Assembly (NCBI GenBank): GCA_025454315.1
Contig: JALOOP010000127.1
Location: forward strand, 1 to 40,547
Source of the DNA: Oculatellaceae cyanobacterium Prado106
GTDB taxonomy: Bacteria > Cyanobacteriota > Cyanobacteriia > Elainellales > Elainellaceae
DNA: 40,547 nt
Direction: 5' to 3'
The notes beneath the pieces were generated by a model. It saw nothing but the letters and a program-made list of their open reading frames with translations, searched no databases and was not told where the DNA came from. The position numbers were made by a program, and so were the translations under genes. Shown here in pieces: positions 1 to 9,057 of this stretch (position 1 is its first letter; every line of letters starts with the position of its first letter).

Positions 1-129
1 AGGCACTTTTCAGCCCAGAGAACTGAGCAAATGAGGCTAAATTAGCCTGTTCAAGTGGCTGAAACCCGCATTCTCTCGTTACCCCCCTGAACGGTTACGA
101 ACAGCAGAGGATGAATTCAAGCTAAGAAC

Positions 130-176
130 AACAAATGAGGGACACTACCGCATGGGTAGCATCCCTCATTTGTTTT
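130..176 (+). terminator. Intrinsic terminator, GAGGGACACTA family
   Basis: A perfect 13-bp stem (130-142 with 162-174) is followed by TTTT. The loop contains a second stem, CTACC/GGTAG. The inner part, GAGGGACACTA ... AGCATCCCTC, is also found in the terminator at 21738-21782. It most likely ends a + strand gene lying left of the window. Confidence 0.7.
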
Positions 177-214
177 AGATTCTGTGTTTTAGATTCTGCG
201 TTTTAGATTCTGCT
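173..214. repeat. Three 14-base tandem units
   Basis: Three consecutive 14-base units (173-186, 187-200, 201-214), each TTTTAGATTCTG plus two variable bases, begin in the T-run of the terminator. This belongs to the class of degenerate microduplications with a period near 14 bases found throughout the window. Confidence 0.85.
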
Positions 215-284
215 TGTCTGGGAATCTGCCAAAGGTTGTCCCAGAAGATATTCAAGAAGAGAATTCAAGAAGAGAGCAAATGTT

Positions 285-1103
285 TTATTTCTCTTCGACG
301 AGGCGGACTTTTTTGGCCAGTCCAACCAGTTGCAGCAAACGAATCGTCATCCAGGTCATGTCGATTTCCCACCATTGCATACCGTGACGGGCAGAGTATT
401 GATGGGCATGGTGGTTGTTGTGCCAGCCTTCACCGTAGGCCAGGATGCCGACCCACCAGCAGTTAGTGGAGCGATCGGGCGACTCATAAGTGCGGTAGCC
501 AAACTTGTGGGTGGCGCTATTGACTAGCCAGGTGATGTGATAGACCAGCACCAACCGGAAGAAAACGCCCCAGAGGACAAAACTCCAGCCGCCAATCAAA
601 AAGAGGACACCTGCAAAGACCACCTGGAGCGGCAAAAAGTATTTGTCCAAGAACTGATAGAACGGATCATCCGCAATGTCCTTGGTGAAGCGGGGAATTT
701 CGGCTTCTGCGGGAACTTCATGGAGCAACCAGCCCATGTGGCTCCACCAAAACCCCTTGCTGGAGTCATGATGATCGACATCTTGATCTGAGAAGAGGTG
801 ATGGTGCCGATGCAGCCCGACCCACCAGATGGGACCTCCCTGCATGGAGAGGCTACCAAAGAAAACCAGCAGATATTCTAGCCATTTGGGGGTTTGAAAA
901 CTGCGGTGGGTGACGAGCCGATGCCACCCTAGGGTAATGCCCAAGCCCCCCGTCACCCAATGGAGAAACAGAGCCAAGCCTAACCCCTTCCAGCTAAAGT
1001 TTCCAGGGAGGACAGCAAAGACTGCCCCGATATGAATCGCAATCATGAAAATGATCACTCCCCAATCCAGGGAGATCTTTGTCGAAGGCGCTGTAGTCGT
1101 CAT
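285..1103 (-). CDS. desC: Acyl-lipid/acyl-CoA delta-9-type fatty acid desaturase
   Basis: A 272-residue integral membrane di-iron desaturase. It should introduce the first double bond, probably at delta-9, into membrane-lipid acyl chains. The three histidine boxes are all present: HRLVTH at 61-66, HRHHH at 98-102 and HNNHH at 228-232. They are separated by hydrophobic segments as in DesC/SCD-type enzymes. There is no cytochrome b5 domain, so the electron donor should be ferredoxin, as in other cyanobacterial acyl-lipid desaturases. The ATG at 1103 gives a normal N-terminus and length. The gene stands alone and converges with whatever lies left of the window. The family is certain. The delta-9 position is inferred from overall similarity to DesC rather than DesA or DesB. 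Confidence 0.9.
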   Translation of the reverse strand: MTTTAPSTKISLDWGVIIFMIAIHIGAVFAVLPGNFSWKGLGLALFLHWVTGGLGITLGWHRLVTHRSFQTPKWLEYLLVFFGSLSMQGGPIWWVGLHRHHHLFSDQDVDHHDSSKGFWWSHMGWLLHEVPAEAEIPRFTKDIADDPFYQFLDKYFLPLQVVFAGVLFLIGGWSFVLWGVFFRLVLVYHITWLVNSATHKFGYRTYESPDRSTNCWWVGILAYGEGWHNNHHAHQYSARHGMQWWEIDMTWMTIRLLQLVGLAKKVRLVEEK

Positions 1104-1235
1104 GCAGTAATCTCAGTAAAATGTAAAGCCCATGTAGGTTGTAAAGTCTTTTGTGACTTTCAGTCCGATGGGACTCTGTGCAGTCCTCTGTGATTGTAGA
1201 GTCCTTTATGGCTGTAAGGCTATCGATGACTGACA

Positions 1236-1291
1236 GTTTTGAACTGGTAGTTTTGAACTGGTAGTTTTGGACTGACAGTTTTAACTTTTGA
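1236..1291. repeat. Four 14-base degenerate tandem units
   Basis: The units are at 1236-1249 and 1250-1263 (identical), 1264-1277 and 1278-1291, all starting GTTTT. They lie in the 336-base divergent gap between the desaturase and the PLP enzyme. The rest of that gap shows no other gene or clear promoter that I can support. Confidence 0.85.
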
Positions 1292-1439
1292 CTAATTGTT
1301 TTTAGCAATTGAGACTGGGCGTTGCTTTATCCCCCATCCCCATCTCTAACTGAAAGTTTTGAGATAGCCCTTCATCTCATTTTGGGGACATGAGTGAAAG
1401 AAAAGACCCGGAAGGAATTCGCAGTAGGATAACCACCCA

Positions 1440-2672
1440 ATGAGTAGCATCGAGCAGATCCAGCAAGCAGAGCTAGCACTATCTCAGATTTTTTCTGGTA
1501 TTGACGCGCAGGTCAAGCAAAATCTTCGGCGGGTGCTGGCCGCATTTCGTCAGTTTCAGGTTGGCGTTCATCATTTTACTGGGGTCACGGGCTACGGCCA
1601 TGATGATTTGGGTAGAGAAATCCTGGATCAGGTTTTTGCCCAAGTTATGGGCGCAGAAGCAGCAGCCGTGCGGGTTCAGTTCGTCTCCGGGACTCATGCG
1701 ATCGCCGCTGCCCTCTACGGCGTTCTCCGTCCAGGGGATGAATTATTGGCCGTTGCTGGCGCACCCTATGACACCCTGGAAGAAGTGATTGGCCTCCGGG
1801 GTGAGGGACAGGGTTCGCTCCAGGATTTTGGCATCCGCTATCGCCAACTGGAATTAACCCCAGATGGAGAAATCGATTGGTCGGCCTTAGCTAGTGCTGT
1901 GCGAGCGGAAACGCGGATGGTCTTGATTCAGCGGTCTTGTGGATATTCTTGGCGATCGAGTTTGGCGATCGCCGACCTTGAAAAAATTGTGTATCTGGTC
2001 AAACAGCAAAACCCCAACACCGTTTGCTTTGTCGATAACTGCTACGGCGAATTCGTTGAAGACCGCGAACCGCCAGCCGTTGGAGCCGATTTGATTGCAG
2101 GTTCGCTGATCAAAAATCCGGGCGGGACGATTGTTCAGGCGGGGGGCTATGTTGCGGGACGAGCCGATTTGGTGGAAGCGGCGGCCTGTCGGCTGACCGC
2201 TCCTGGGATTGGCAGTGCAGGTGGCGCAACCTTTGACCAAAATCGGCTGTTATTCCAGGGCTTGTTCCTGGCTCCGCAGATGGTGGGGGAAGCGATTAAA
2301 GGCAATCACTTAACAGCCTATGTTTTTGAACAACTGGGCTATCCGGTGAATCCGCTGCCGATGGCTCCCCGGCGCGATGTCATCCAGGCGATTAAGCTGG
2401 GTTCCCCAGAGAAAGTTATTGTCTTTTGCCACGCGATTCAGCAGCATTCGCCCATCGGTTCCTATCTCAGCCCCGTTCCCGCCCATATGCCTGGTTACGA
2501 AAGCCAGTTGGTCATGGCAGGCGGCACCTTCATCGACGGCAGCACCTCCGAGTTTTCTGCTGACGGGCCGCTGCGGGAACCCTATGTCGTGTTTTGTCAG
2601 GGTGGCACTCACTGGACCCATGTGGCGATCGCCCTAGAAGCCGTTCTGGAAGCATTTGGCAAACTCAGCTAG
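1440..2672 (+). CDS. Methionine gamma-lyase family PLP protein (aluminium resistance-like)
   Basis: A 410-residue fold-type I PLP enzyme of the Met_gamma_lyase / 'cystathionine beta-lyase family involved in aluminium resistance' group. The cofactor lysine is most likely K225 in SLIKNPGG. Other family signatures are FTGVTGYGHDD (46-56), FVSGTHAI (81-88) and FVDNCYGEF (197-205); the aspartate in the last should bind the pyridinium nitrogen. Full-length members are about 400-430 residues, so this one is intact. The in vivo substrate is not settled, and the aluminium link comes only from the name of a plant-derived homologue. An AGGAT sequence precedes the ATG at 1440. It is monocistronic, with a 240-base gap downstream that shows nothing clear. 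Confidence 0.88.
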   Translation: MSSIEQIQQAELALSQIFSGIDAQVKQNLRRVLAAFRQFQVGVHHFTGVTGYGHDDLGREILDQVFAQVMGAEAAAVRVQFVSGTHAIAAALYGVLRPGDELLAVAGAPYDTLEEVIGLRGEGQGSLQDFGIRYRQLELTPDGEIDWSALASAVRAETRMVLIQRSCGYSWRSSLAIADLEKIVYLVKQQNPNTVCFVDNCYGEFVEDREPPAVGADLIAGSLIKNPGGTIVQAGGYVAGRADLVEAAACRLTAPGIGSAGGATFDQNRLLFQGLFLAPQMVGEAIKGNHLTAYVFEQLGYPVNPLPMAPRRDVIQAIKLGSPEKVIVFCHAIQQHSPIGSYLSPVPAHMPGYESQLVMAGGTFIDGSTSEFSADGPLREPYVVFCQGGTHWTHVAIALEAVLEAFGKLS

Positions 2673-2911
2673 GCGTGGTCAAGATACAGCGTCGCAAAAA
2701 TAATTTCAAAAATCAAACGGGAACGCGATGGGGAGCCAATATCTGGCAAAACCTGGAGATATGGGGAACACTCAATCAGGGTTTTCCTGAATGCCCACTG
2801 GATTTGGACTGTGACTGGAGCGATTCCTAACTCTCTGGTGTCGGAGCCGAATGGTTCAAAATCCAAAGTTTCCCGGCATCACTTCCCCATCTACCGTTGC
2901 TGCGATCGCCC

Positions 2912-3733
2912 ATGTCTTCAAACGATGCCAAAACCTGGTACGACCAGGCCAATCAACTATTTCAATCCGGACGATATGAAGGTGCCTTAGCGCACTTTGA
3001 CAAACTGCTGGCCATTCAGCCCCGCCATTTCCAAGCCTGGGGCTGGCGAGGCTGTACATTGTATGAATTGGGCTTTCATGCAGAGGCGATCGAGAGTTTT
3101 GAGCAAGCGATCCAGCTTAAACCCAAGTATGCGCTGGCATGGCATGGACTCGGCACCGCACAGGCAAAACTGGGCAAACCCGATGAAGCGATCGCCAGTT
3201 TCACCAAAGCCCTAAAAATTGACCCCAACGATGCCAAAGCCTGGTACAACAAGGGTCATACCCTCCTTTCCCTGAGCCGTGCCCAAGAAGCCGTCCCCTG
3301 CTTTGCCAAAGCCACCCAACTCAACCCCAACCACTACCGCAGTTGGTTCAACCATGCAGTTGCCCTAGCCGCTCTCCGTCGCTACAAAGAAGCCCTGGCC
3401 AGCCTGGGCGTGACGCTATCGCTGAAGCCAACCTGTGACTATGCCTGGAGCTATAAGGGCATGGTGCTAGCTAAGCTGAATCGGCATGAGGAGGCGATCG
3501 CCAGCTTTGAAAAATCCCTCCAGTGCAAATCCGACAACCCCAACGCCTGGTACGGCAAAGCCTGCTCCCACGCCCTACAGCGCCACATCGAACAAGCCGT
3601 CAAATATCTCGATCGCGCCTTCCTCCTCAGCCCCTACCTCTACCCGATCATGGCGCAAACTGACCCTTGCTTCGATCGCATCCGCGACTCCGAAGCGTTC
3701 AGGAGCCTGATTGAGAAGGCTGGTGGCGGGTAG
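2912..3733 (+). CDS. Tetratricopeptide repeat (TPR) protein
   Basis: A 273-residue protein made almost wholly of TPR helical hairpins, about seven in tandem. Typical positions are visible as W/G/Y and A...A...P spacing (for example AWYNKGHTLLSLSRAQEAV, AWSYKGMVLAKLNRHEEAI). The unit length is 34 residues. TPRs mediate protein-protein interaction, and no catalytic domain, signal peptide or membrane segment is attached, so the partner is unknown. I start at ATG 2912; an in-frame TTG five codons upstream (2897) is a less likely alternative. The last 40 residues diverge from the TPR pattern and may cap the solenoid. A GGATGGGT array begins right at the stop codon. Confidence 0.85.
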   Translation: MSSNDAKTWYDQANQLFQSGRYEGALAHFDKLLAIQPRHFQAWGWRGCTLYELGFHAEAIESFEQAIQLKPKYALAWHGLGTAQAKLGKPDEAIASFTKALKIDPNDAKAWYNKGHTLLSLSRAQEAVPCFAKATQLNPNHYRSWFNHAVALAALRRYKEALASLGVTLSLKPTCDYAWSYKGMVLAKLNRHEEAIASFEKSLQCKSDNPNAWYGKACSHALQRHIEQAVKYLDRAFLLSPYLYPIMAQTDPCFDRIRDSEAFRSLIEKAGGG

Positions 3734-3764
3734 ATGGGTGGATGGGTGGATGGGTGGATGGGTG
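3731..3764. repeat. GGATGGGT array (left half of an inverted pair)
   Basis: Four units of GGATGGGT or GGGTGGAT, starting at the TPR gene stop codon. The complementary array lies at 4100-4168. Between them (3776-3955) is a strongly pyrimidine-rich tract on the + strand. No credible gene lies in the 529-base gap. Confidence 0.9.
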
Positions 3765-4099
3765 AATTCAGGAGGGACTTTTCTTTGCTAACGACCTTTT
3801 CTTCTCTTGACCTTCCTTTCTTTTCCGCTTTCCTTTCTCTTTTCTGATTTAATTTTTTCTGGTTTACCTTTTTAATTTCTTCTGCTTTACCTTCATTTTT
3901 CTGCTTTATCTTCTTTTTTTGCTCTCCCTCCCTCCCTTGTGGTGGTTCTTTTTGTAGATAGGCAAAAAGTTTGGATGTGAAGCAATAAAGGGGTAGAAAG
4001 GGAAGTTTATTTTTGTAATCGATCCTGTCGTCCATCAAAACATGAAGGTCAAACTTTGATCCGATTGATTAGACGTAGCAACATTTTCCGCATAAAAGC

Positions 4100-4168
4100 A
4101 CCCATCCACTCATCCACCCATCCACTCATCCATCCATCCACCCATCCACCTATCCACTCCCTCCCCAC
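4100..4168. repeat. ACCCATCC array (right half of an inverted pair)
   Basis: About eight degenerate units of CCCATCCA/CTCATCCA, the reverse complement of the array at 3731-3764. The pair could form a stem about 34 bp long around a loop of roughly 335 bases. Confidence 0.9.
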
Positions 4169-4262
4169 TGCTCCCAAAAAATTGGCAGCGAAAACCAACA
4201 CAGATCACTCACGGAATATCGGTTAATCTCATAAAATAGGGTACTGCAAGATTTAAGAATTC

Positions 4263-5333
4263 ATGACTTTATTGCCTCCCCCAGCTGACGATCTCCAATC
4301 CCTACAGACCGAGATCAAGGAACTTTTCACACAACTGCCGACGATGAAGCATGGTGAGCTAATCCAGCAAGCCATGATGACCCTCATCCGCATGGCCGAG
4401 GTTGAGGCCGATCGCCTCGACTGGAAAATTCTCAACGCCTCCCTCCAGGACATGGAGCGTGCCTTCCGGGTGTTCTATCCCTATCGCCATGTCCGCAAAA
4501 TTGCCATCTTTGGCTCCGCTCGAATCAAGCCCGACACAGCCGAGTACCGCATGGCGCTTGACTTTGCCCAGTGCGTTACTCAGCAGGGGTTCATGGTGAT
4601 TACCGGGGGCGGCCCTGGCATCATGCAGGCGGGGAACGAGGGCGCGGGCATTGACAAATCTTTTGGCCTCAACATCCAACTGCCCTTTGAGCAAGGCTCC
4701 AATCCCTTCATTGAGGGCGACCCCAAACTGGTCAACTTCAAGTACTTTTTCACTCGTAAGCTCTTCTTTTTACGGGAAAGCGATGCCCTGGCTCTCTTCC
4801 CTGGTGGCTTTGGCACCCAGGATGAAGCCTTTGAGTGTCTGACGCTGATGCAAACGGGCAAAGCTGACCTGATGCCGCTGGTTCTGGTTGACCCACCCGG
4901 TGGCAGCTACTGGAAAAGCTGGGAAGCCTATCAGCGCGACCATCTGCTCAAAGCTGGCCTGATCAGTGCTGATGACCTGCATCTGTACACCATTACCGAT
5001 CGCCTCGACGAAGCCTGCAACGCCATCTCCAGCTTCTACCGCAATTTTCACTCCAGCCGTTACGTGGGCGAAGATCTAGTGATTCGGCTCAACTTTGACC
5101 TCTCCGATGAGCAGGTCGAATCCCTCAACCAATCCTATAGTCGTCTCCTGATCGACGGCCAAATCCGCAAAGCCAAAGCCTTCCCCCAAGAACTCGGCAG
5201 CGAAACCGCCCATCTGCCCCGACTGGCGCTGCACTTTAACCAGCGCGACTTTGGCCTGCTCTACCAAATGATCCGTGAAATCAACAGCCTCGATGTGGTT
5301 GCTCCTGAGATGACGCATCCTGAACAGAAGTGA
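4263..5333 (+). CDS. LOG family protein (Rossmann-fold nucleotide-binding, TIGR00730-like)
   Basis: A 356-residue protein whose central part (about 80-265) is the LOG / 'lysine decarboxylase-like' Rossmann domain. Signatures are FGSAR (83-87), GGGPGIM (115-121) and PGGFGTQDE (180-188), the last carrying the catalytic Arg/Glu-type loop of phosphoribohydrolases. LOG enzymes release cytokinin-type bases from nucleoside 5'-monophosphates. Many bacterial members act as general nucleotide 5'-phosphate ribohydrolases, so the substrate is left open. It is much longer than plain LOG proteins (about 190 residues): there is an N-terminal helical part (1-75) and a C-terminal domain (about 266-356) of unknown role. 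ATG 4263 is the natural start. A long GGGGAAA array follows the stop. Confidence 0.85.
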   Translation: MTLLPPPADDLQSLQTEIKELFTQLPTMKHGELIQQAMMTLIRMAEVEADRLDWKILNASLQDMERAFRVFYPYRHVRKIAIFGSARIKPDTAEYRMALDFAQCVTQQGFMVITGGGPGIMQAGNEGAGIDKSFGLNIQLPFEQGSNPFIEGDPKLVNFKYFFTRKLFFLRESDALALFPGGFGTQDEAFECLTLMQTGKADLMPLVLVDPPGGSYWKSWEAYQRDHLLKAGLISADDLHLYTITDRLDEACNAISSFYRNFHSSRYVGEDLVIRLNFDLSDEQVESLNQSYSRLLIDGQIRKAKAFPQELGSETAHLPRLALHFNQRDFGLLYQMIREINSLDVVAPEMTHPEQK

Positions 5334-5368
5334 TGGCGTGATGAGTTAACCGCAGAGACGTGTGGGAG

Positions 5369-5463
5369 AGAGGGGGAAAGGGGAAAGGGGAAAGGGAAAG
5401 GGCGAAAGGGGAAAGGGAAAAGGGGAAAGGGGAAAGGGAAAAGGGGAAAGGGGAAAGGGGAAA
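5369..5463. repeat. GGGGAAA heptanucleotide array
   Basis: About thirteen imperfect GGGGAAA units, with GGGAAAA and GGGCGAAA variants, 36 bases after the LOG gene. This is the STRR type of short tandem repeat described in cyanobacteria. A fragment of the CGCAGAGACG repeat sits just upstream (5348-5360). A CCCCACT array follows at 5530-5580. Confidence 0.92.
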
Positions 5464-5529
5464 CCCTGATGGGGGCAGGGAGTTCTTCAAGGATTAGTCA
5501 ATGGCAACCCACAAAATAGTCCCTGCATC

Positions 5530-5580
5530 TCCCCACTCCCCACTCCCCACTCCCCACTCCCTACCCCCCACTCCCTTCCC
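5530..5580. repeat. CCCCACT heptanucleotide array
   Basis: About seven CCCCACT units (GGGGAGT on the other strand), directly abutting the terminator of the 70-residue gene. It faces the GGGGAAA array at 5369-5463, but the two are only partly complementary. Confidence 0.9.
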
Positions 5581-5612
5581 AAAAAAATACGCCATTCCCA
5601 GAGAGAATGGCG
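5581..5612 (-). terminator. Intrinsic terminator of the 70-residue gene
   Basis: Read on the - strand, an 8-bp stem (CGCCATTC/GAATGGCG) with a short loop is followed by TATTTTTTT. It lies 56 bases beyond the stop of the - strand gene at 5669-5881. Confidence 0.85.
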
Positions 5613-5668
5613 CGATTTCCACGCAAAACTTTGAATGGTTCTAGAACTTTCTAGAGGGTAAGACTAGA

Positions 5669-5881
5669 TTAGTCATCGACGAGTTGCAAGCGTCCGATTT
5701 GGAGGTAGTCGAATGCTCGGTTGATGAGGCGGCGCTCTTCGTCGGTCATTTGGGGGTCGGAGAGGATGGCTGAGGTGAGGTGGATATGGTCTTGACGGCT
5801 CATCTGTCCGGTGGCCAGAATTTGCTCAACGGTGGGTCTAATCATCTTGAGACGGGTTTTATGTTGAGCTAACCGCACCAT
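5669..5881 (-). CDS. Small conserved-looking hypothetical protein (70 aa)
   Basis: A 70-residue soluble, mostly helical protein with no motif I recognise. The charged C-terminal half, containing MTDEERRLINRAFDYLQIG, looks like a folded helical hairpin. It is a real gene by several signs: GGAG lies 8 bases before the ATG at 5881, codon use is normal, and a strong intrinsic terminator follows. No function can be assigned. The start could also be the internal Met13, but the ribosome binding site favours 5881. Confidence 0.75.
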   Translation of the reverse strand: MVRLAQHKTRLKMIRPTVEQILATGQMSRQDHIHLTSAILSDPQMTDEERRLINRAFDYLQIGRLQLVDD

Positions 5882-6183
5882 AACATCACTCCTGAATAGG
5901 ACTTTTTAGAATAAGCACAAAATCGATCGCCAGACAGATTTCAACCTCTCACCCGTGATGCCTCCCATTCGATTGAGCCTCATCTATTCTCAGGGTTATG
6001 GTAGAGAGATGAGCAAAGCAGAGGTGAGGACACTGTGAAGAGTTGATGAAAATTTAGAATCGTTGCGGGTTTCTCGGAGGAAACTTCCCTTAAGAGCCTA
6101 AAACAGGCCAGCTTTGAGCGATTCAGTATTGATTAAAAGGCTATCTTGTCTTTTGCTACATCATCATGGGAGGAATCACGCAA

Positions 6184-6957
6184 ATGCAGATTTATCGGCT
6201 TGCGGTTCTGTCGGACAACTATGTGTTTGTCCTGCATCAGCCTGAGATGGGCATTGCAGCCGTGGTTGATCCGGCGGTTGCTGAACCCGTGCTGCGCTGT
6301 TTAGACCAGCTTGATGCAGAGCTTGTGGCAATTTTTAATACCCATCATCATGGCGATCATGTGGGGGGTAATCTGCAACTGCTGCGACGGTTTCCCCAGG
6401 CGATCGTCTATGGGGGGGCGGGCGATCGCGATCGCATCCCCGGCCAACAAGTCTTTTTAGAAGAGGGCGATCGCGTTCCTTTTGGCCACCACACCGCCCA
6501 AGTTTTGTTCGTCCCTGGCCATACCAAAGCCCATATCGCCTACTATTTTCCGCCCCAATCCCCAGAGGAACCAGGAGAACTGTTCTGCGGCGACACGCTC
6601 TTTGCCGGGGGCTGCGGCAGACTGTTTGAGGGTACGCCTACCCAAATGGTTAATTCGCTGAGCAAAATTCGATCGCTCCCAGATGCCACCCGAGTCTGGT
6701 GCGCCCATGAATATACGCTGAATAATTTGAAGTTTGCGATGACGGTGGATGGAGAGAATGGGGTGTTGCGCGATCGCTTCACCCAAGTTCAGGCTCAACG
6801 GCAGCGCTCAGAGGCCACCATTCCAGCATGGCTTGGAGAAGAAAAGGCGACGAATCCTTTCCTGGGCTGGGATCGGCTAGAACTCCAAACCCGCGTCAAT
6901 AGCCAAGACCCTATCCAGACCTTTGCCCGTCTGAGAGGAATGAAAGACCAATTCTAG
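6184..6957 (+). CDS. gloB: Hydroxyacylglutathione hydrolase (glyoxalase II)
   Basis: A 257-residue metallo-beta-lactamase-fold hydrolase. It splits S-lactoylglutathione to glutathione and D-lactate, the second step of methylglyoxal detoxification, in the cytosol. The binuclear metal site is complete: [10 protein letters not shown] at 53-62, H113 in PGHTKAH, D137 in [16 protein letters not shown], and H175 in [12 protein letters not shown]. The last motif is typical of true GloB rather than other family members. I choose ATG 6184 because GGGAGG ends 10 bases before it; an in-frame ATG at 6166 would place that site inside the gene. It is monocistronic. Downstream (6965-7000) are two copies of TTTGTGTGTAGC. 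Confidence 0.93.
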   Translation: MQIYRLAVLSDNYVFVLHQPEMGIAAVVDPAVAEPVLRCLDQLDAELVAIFNTHHHGDHVGGNLQLLRRFPQAIVYGGAGDRDRIPGQQVFLEEGDRVPFGHHTAQVLFVPGHTKAHIAYYFPPQSPEEPGELFCGDTLFAGGCGRLFEGTPTQMVNSLSKIRSLPDATRVWCAHEYTLNNLKFAMTVDGENGVLRDRFTQVQAQRQRSEATIPAWLGEEKATNPFLGWDRLELQTRVNSQDPIQTFARLRGMKDQF

Positions 6958-7123
6958 TCGTTCGTGAATCTAATTTGTGTGTAGCTAGTTTGTGTGTAGC
7001 GGCAATGCCGTCACACGCCAATTTATCCCAGCGATCCCTAATCCCCTGTTCCTGAGATTTACAGCAGATTTCATCTGAGTCAGATGCGGAGTGTACCTCT
7101 AAAATTCAACGGTTAAGATTCAA

Positions 7124-7912
7124 CTAAAACTCAACGACGACAGGCGTGTGGTCACTGGGCTTTTCTAAGGATCGGGGGGATCTATCAATCCAGCAGCTTT
7201 TGGCTTCTTCGTAGAGCAGCGGTGAAAGATAGTGGTGGTCAATGCGCCAGCCCAGGTTGCGCCGGAACGCAGCGGCTCGGTAGTCCCACCAGCTGAACTC
7301 ACCGCCGCCGGGATTGAACTTGCGAAAGGCATCGGCTAGACCCAGGTCAAATACTGCCTGTTGCAATGCCTGTCGCTCTGCATTGGTGGCCATGACGCGG
7401 TTTTCTCGTCCGGTCGGATCGTGGATGTCTAGATCTTCGGGGGCAATGTTGAAGTCGCCGCAGACGAGGAGTTTAGGGTGCTGTTCCAGCAGGGTTTTGA
7501 GATATTGGCGCAAAACGCCCAGCCAGCGAAGCTTGTACTCATACTTTTCGCTGCCGACTTCGGAGCCGTTGGGCACGTAGAGATCAATGATGCGAATATC
7601 GCCCAGCATCCCGGTGATGACTCGCTTCTGTTCGTCTAGATCAGCGGTGGTGGCTTCGCCGACGATCGGGGCAAAGCCAATGGTGACATCGGTCAGGGGA
7701 GATTTGCTGAGCAGCGCTACGCCGTTGTAGGCTTTTTGTCCTGAAATATAGAGGTGATAGCCCAGGTCTTCCAGGGGCGATCGCGGAAAGTCCTTGTCCA
7801 CTACCTTCGTTTCCTGAAGGCAGAGCAAATCCACAGAACTCGTTTCTAGCCAACCGACTAAATGATCCAGACGAGTCCGAATGGAGTTGACATTCCAGGT
7901 CGCAATTTTCAT
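7124..7912 (-). CDS. xth: Exodeoxyribonuclease III
   Basis: A 262-residue EEP-fold AP endonuclease / 3'-5' exonuclease for base-excision repair. Visible catalytic motifs are WNVNSIR (6-12), LQETK (E34, metal ligand), CGDFNIAP (the D/N pair) and the C-terminal SDHTPVVV with the catalytic Asp-His. The length matches bacterial XthA. I start at ATG 7912, which gives the canonical MKIATWNVNS; an in-frame upstream ATG at 8020 adds 36 residues unlike the family and would overlap the preceding gene. It lies 41 bases after the CDF transporter on the same strand, so the two are probably cotranscribed. Confidence 0.95.
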   Translation of the reverse strand: MKIATWNVNSIRTRLDHLVGWLETSSVDLLCLQETKVVDKDFPRSPLEDLGYHLYISGQKAYNGVALLSKSPLTDVTIGFAPIVGEATTADLDEQKRVITGMLGDIRIIDLYVPNGSEVGSEKYEYKLRWLGVLRQYLKTLLEQHPKLLVCGDFNIAPEDLDIHDPTGRENRVMATNAERQALQQAVFDLGLADAFRKFNPGGGEFSWWDYRAAAFRRNLGWRIDHHYLSPLLYEEAKSCWIDRSPRSLEKPSDHTPVVVEF

Positions 7913-7953
7913 AGCAGATATGTGGCCAGCATGGCACAGGAGAGAATCGGGCG

Positions 7954-9036
7954 TTAGACCGTTCCAATTTTGCCATGATTTTTGCCCTCCGTCGGGAAAT
8001 CCTGACTCGGTGCCTGACACTGCGGCGCAAATCGGGGTGCTGACGGTGCAGGCTGTCCTGTGAAGGTCAAGGTGGCCTCTGTGTCTTGTCCCAGTTGCAG
8101 TAAGGTGAGGGGCTGCGAAAGGTTGAAGGGCACCGGGGCAACCAGTTGGAGAAAGACTTCCTGGATGCCAAACTTTTGCTGGAGGAAGGTTTGTAGCTGA
8201 GCTAGGAGGCGATCGCGCCCACTCCCTTCTTTGATCGTCACGGTCAACTCTGCCGTCAGGGCTTCCTGGTTGAGCGCAATGCTCCAGACCCGCAGACGAT
8301 CGACCGATTTCACTCCGTCAAAACTCTCTAAATCGCTTTGGATCTGAGCCAGCTCCAAGTGGGCGGGAGCCTTTTCCAGCAGGATGTGCAAGCTTTGTTG
8401 AATCAGCGGGATGGCTCCTAGCAGGATAAAAATTGCGACCGCTAGGCTGATGGCACCATCGGCTCGGTTCCAGTGCAGCGCCCAGACTGCGATCGCCGCC
8501 AACATCACCCCCACCGAGCTAATGGCATCGGCCACCATATGCAGAAAAGCCCCTTGCAGATTCAGGTCATCCTGCCGATGGTCGTGCAGCAGGAAGGCAT
8601 TGAGGCTGTTGACCCCCAGCCCGATCGCCGCAGTCACCAACATGGGCAGGCTCAAGATTTCGGTGGATGGGCTTTGTAGACGGGCGATCGCTTCCCAGGC
8701 AATCAACACCGCCACCAACACCAAGCCCATACCATTCACCAGCGCCGCCAGAATTTCGACGCGACGGTAGCCAAAGGGAGCCTGGGGAGAGGCAGGGAGG
8801 CTAGCAACCCAGGTGGCCAGCAGGGCAATGCCAAGGGCGATCGCATCAGAGAACATATGCCCCGATTCTGCAACCAGTGCCAGACTATGGCTGTTCAACC
8901 CCACCCCCAACTCGGCAGCGGCAAATCCACCAATCAAGATCAGCGCAATCCAAAGCTGGCGGATTTTGCTGGAGGGGAGGGTTTCACCGCAGTCACAGTG
9001 GCCGGGGGAATGGGGATGGAAGTGGAAGTGCATCAT
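7954..9036 (-). CDS. Cation diffusion facilitator (Zn/Cd/Co efflux, CzcD/ZitB-like)
   Basis: A 360-residue CDF metal/proton antiporter with six membrane helices. The two-helix metal site is seen as H60/D64 in ESGHMFSDA and H165/D169 in HMVADAISS; H-D plus H-D sites usually mean Zn (and Cd) selectivity. The N-terminus is His-rich (HFHFHPHSPGHCDC, 3-16), a probable metal buffer. A CDF cytoplasmic domain lies at about 220-310, followed by a proline-rich tail of about 50 residues that is unusual. ATG 9036 has no strong ribosome site. The 5' side carries a 14-15-base repeat array (9058-9219). Likely first gene of a pair with xth. The exact metal is inferred. Confidence 0.9.
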   Translation of the reverse strand: MMHFHFHPHSPGHCDCGETLPSSKIRQLWIALILIGGFAAAELGVGLNSHSLALVAESGHMFSDAIALGIALLATWVASLPASPQAPFGYRRVEILAALVNGMGLVLVAVLIAWEAIARLQSPSTEILSLPMLVTAAIGLGVNSLNAFLLHDHRQDDLNLQGAFLHMVADAISSVGVMLAAIAVWALHWNRADGAISLAVAIFILLGAIPLIQQSLHILLEKAPAHLELAQIQSDLESFDGVKSVDRLRVWSIALNQEALTAELTVTIKEGSGRDRLLAQLQTFLQQKFGIQEVFLQLVAPVPFNLSQPLTLLQLGQDTEATLTFTGQPAPSAPRFAPQCQAPSQDFPTEGKNHGKIGTV

Positions 9037-9057
9037 GCGGATCGGGGTGGAACTGGG

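Larger units (their letters stand above)
1..284. other. Gap at left edge: no definable gene
   Basis: I see no complete gene here. All three + strand frames meet stops within the first 45 bases, so the 3' end of an upstream + strand gene could lie here, but the correct frame cannot be decided from the window. The stretch holds an intrinsic terminator (130-176) and a three-unit tandem repeat (173-214). It ends at the convergent 3' end of the desaturase gene. Confidence 0.5.

Noticed and set aside
3640-4038. 132-residue open frame on the - strand, rich in Lys/Glu
   Set aside because: It overlaps the TPR gene end, runs through the pyrimidine tract and the GGATGGGT array, has low complexity and no ribosome site.
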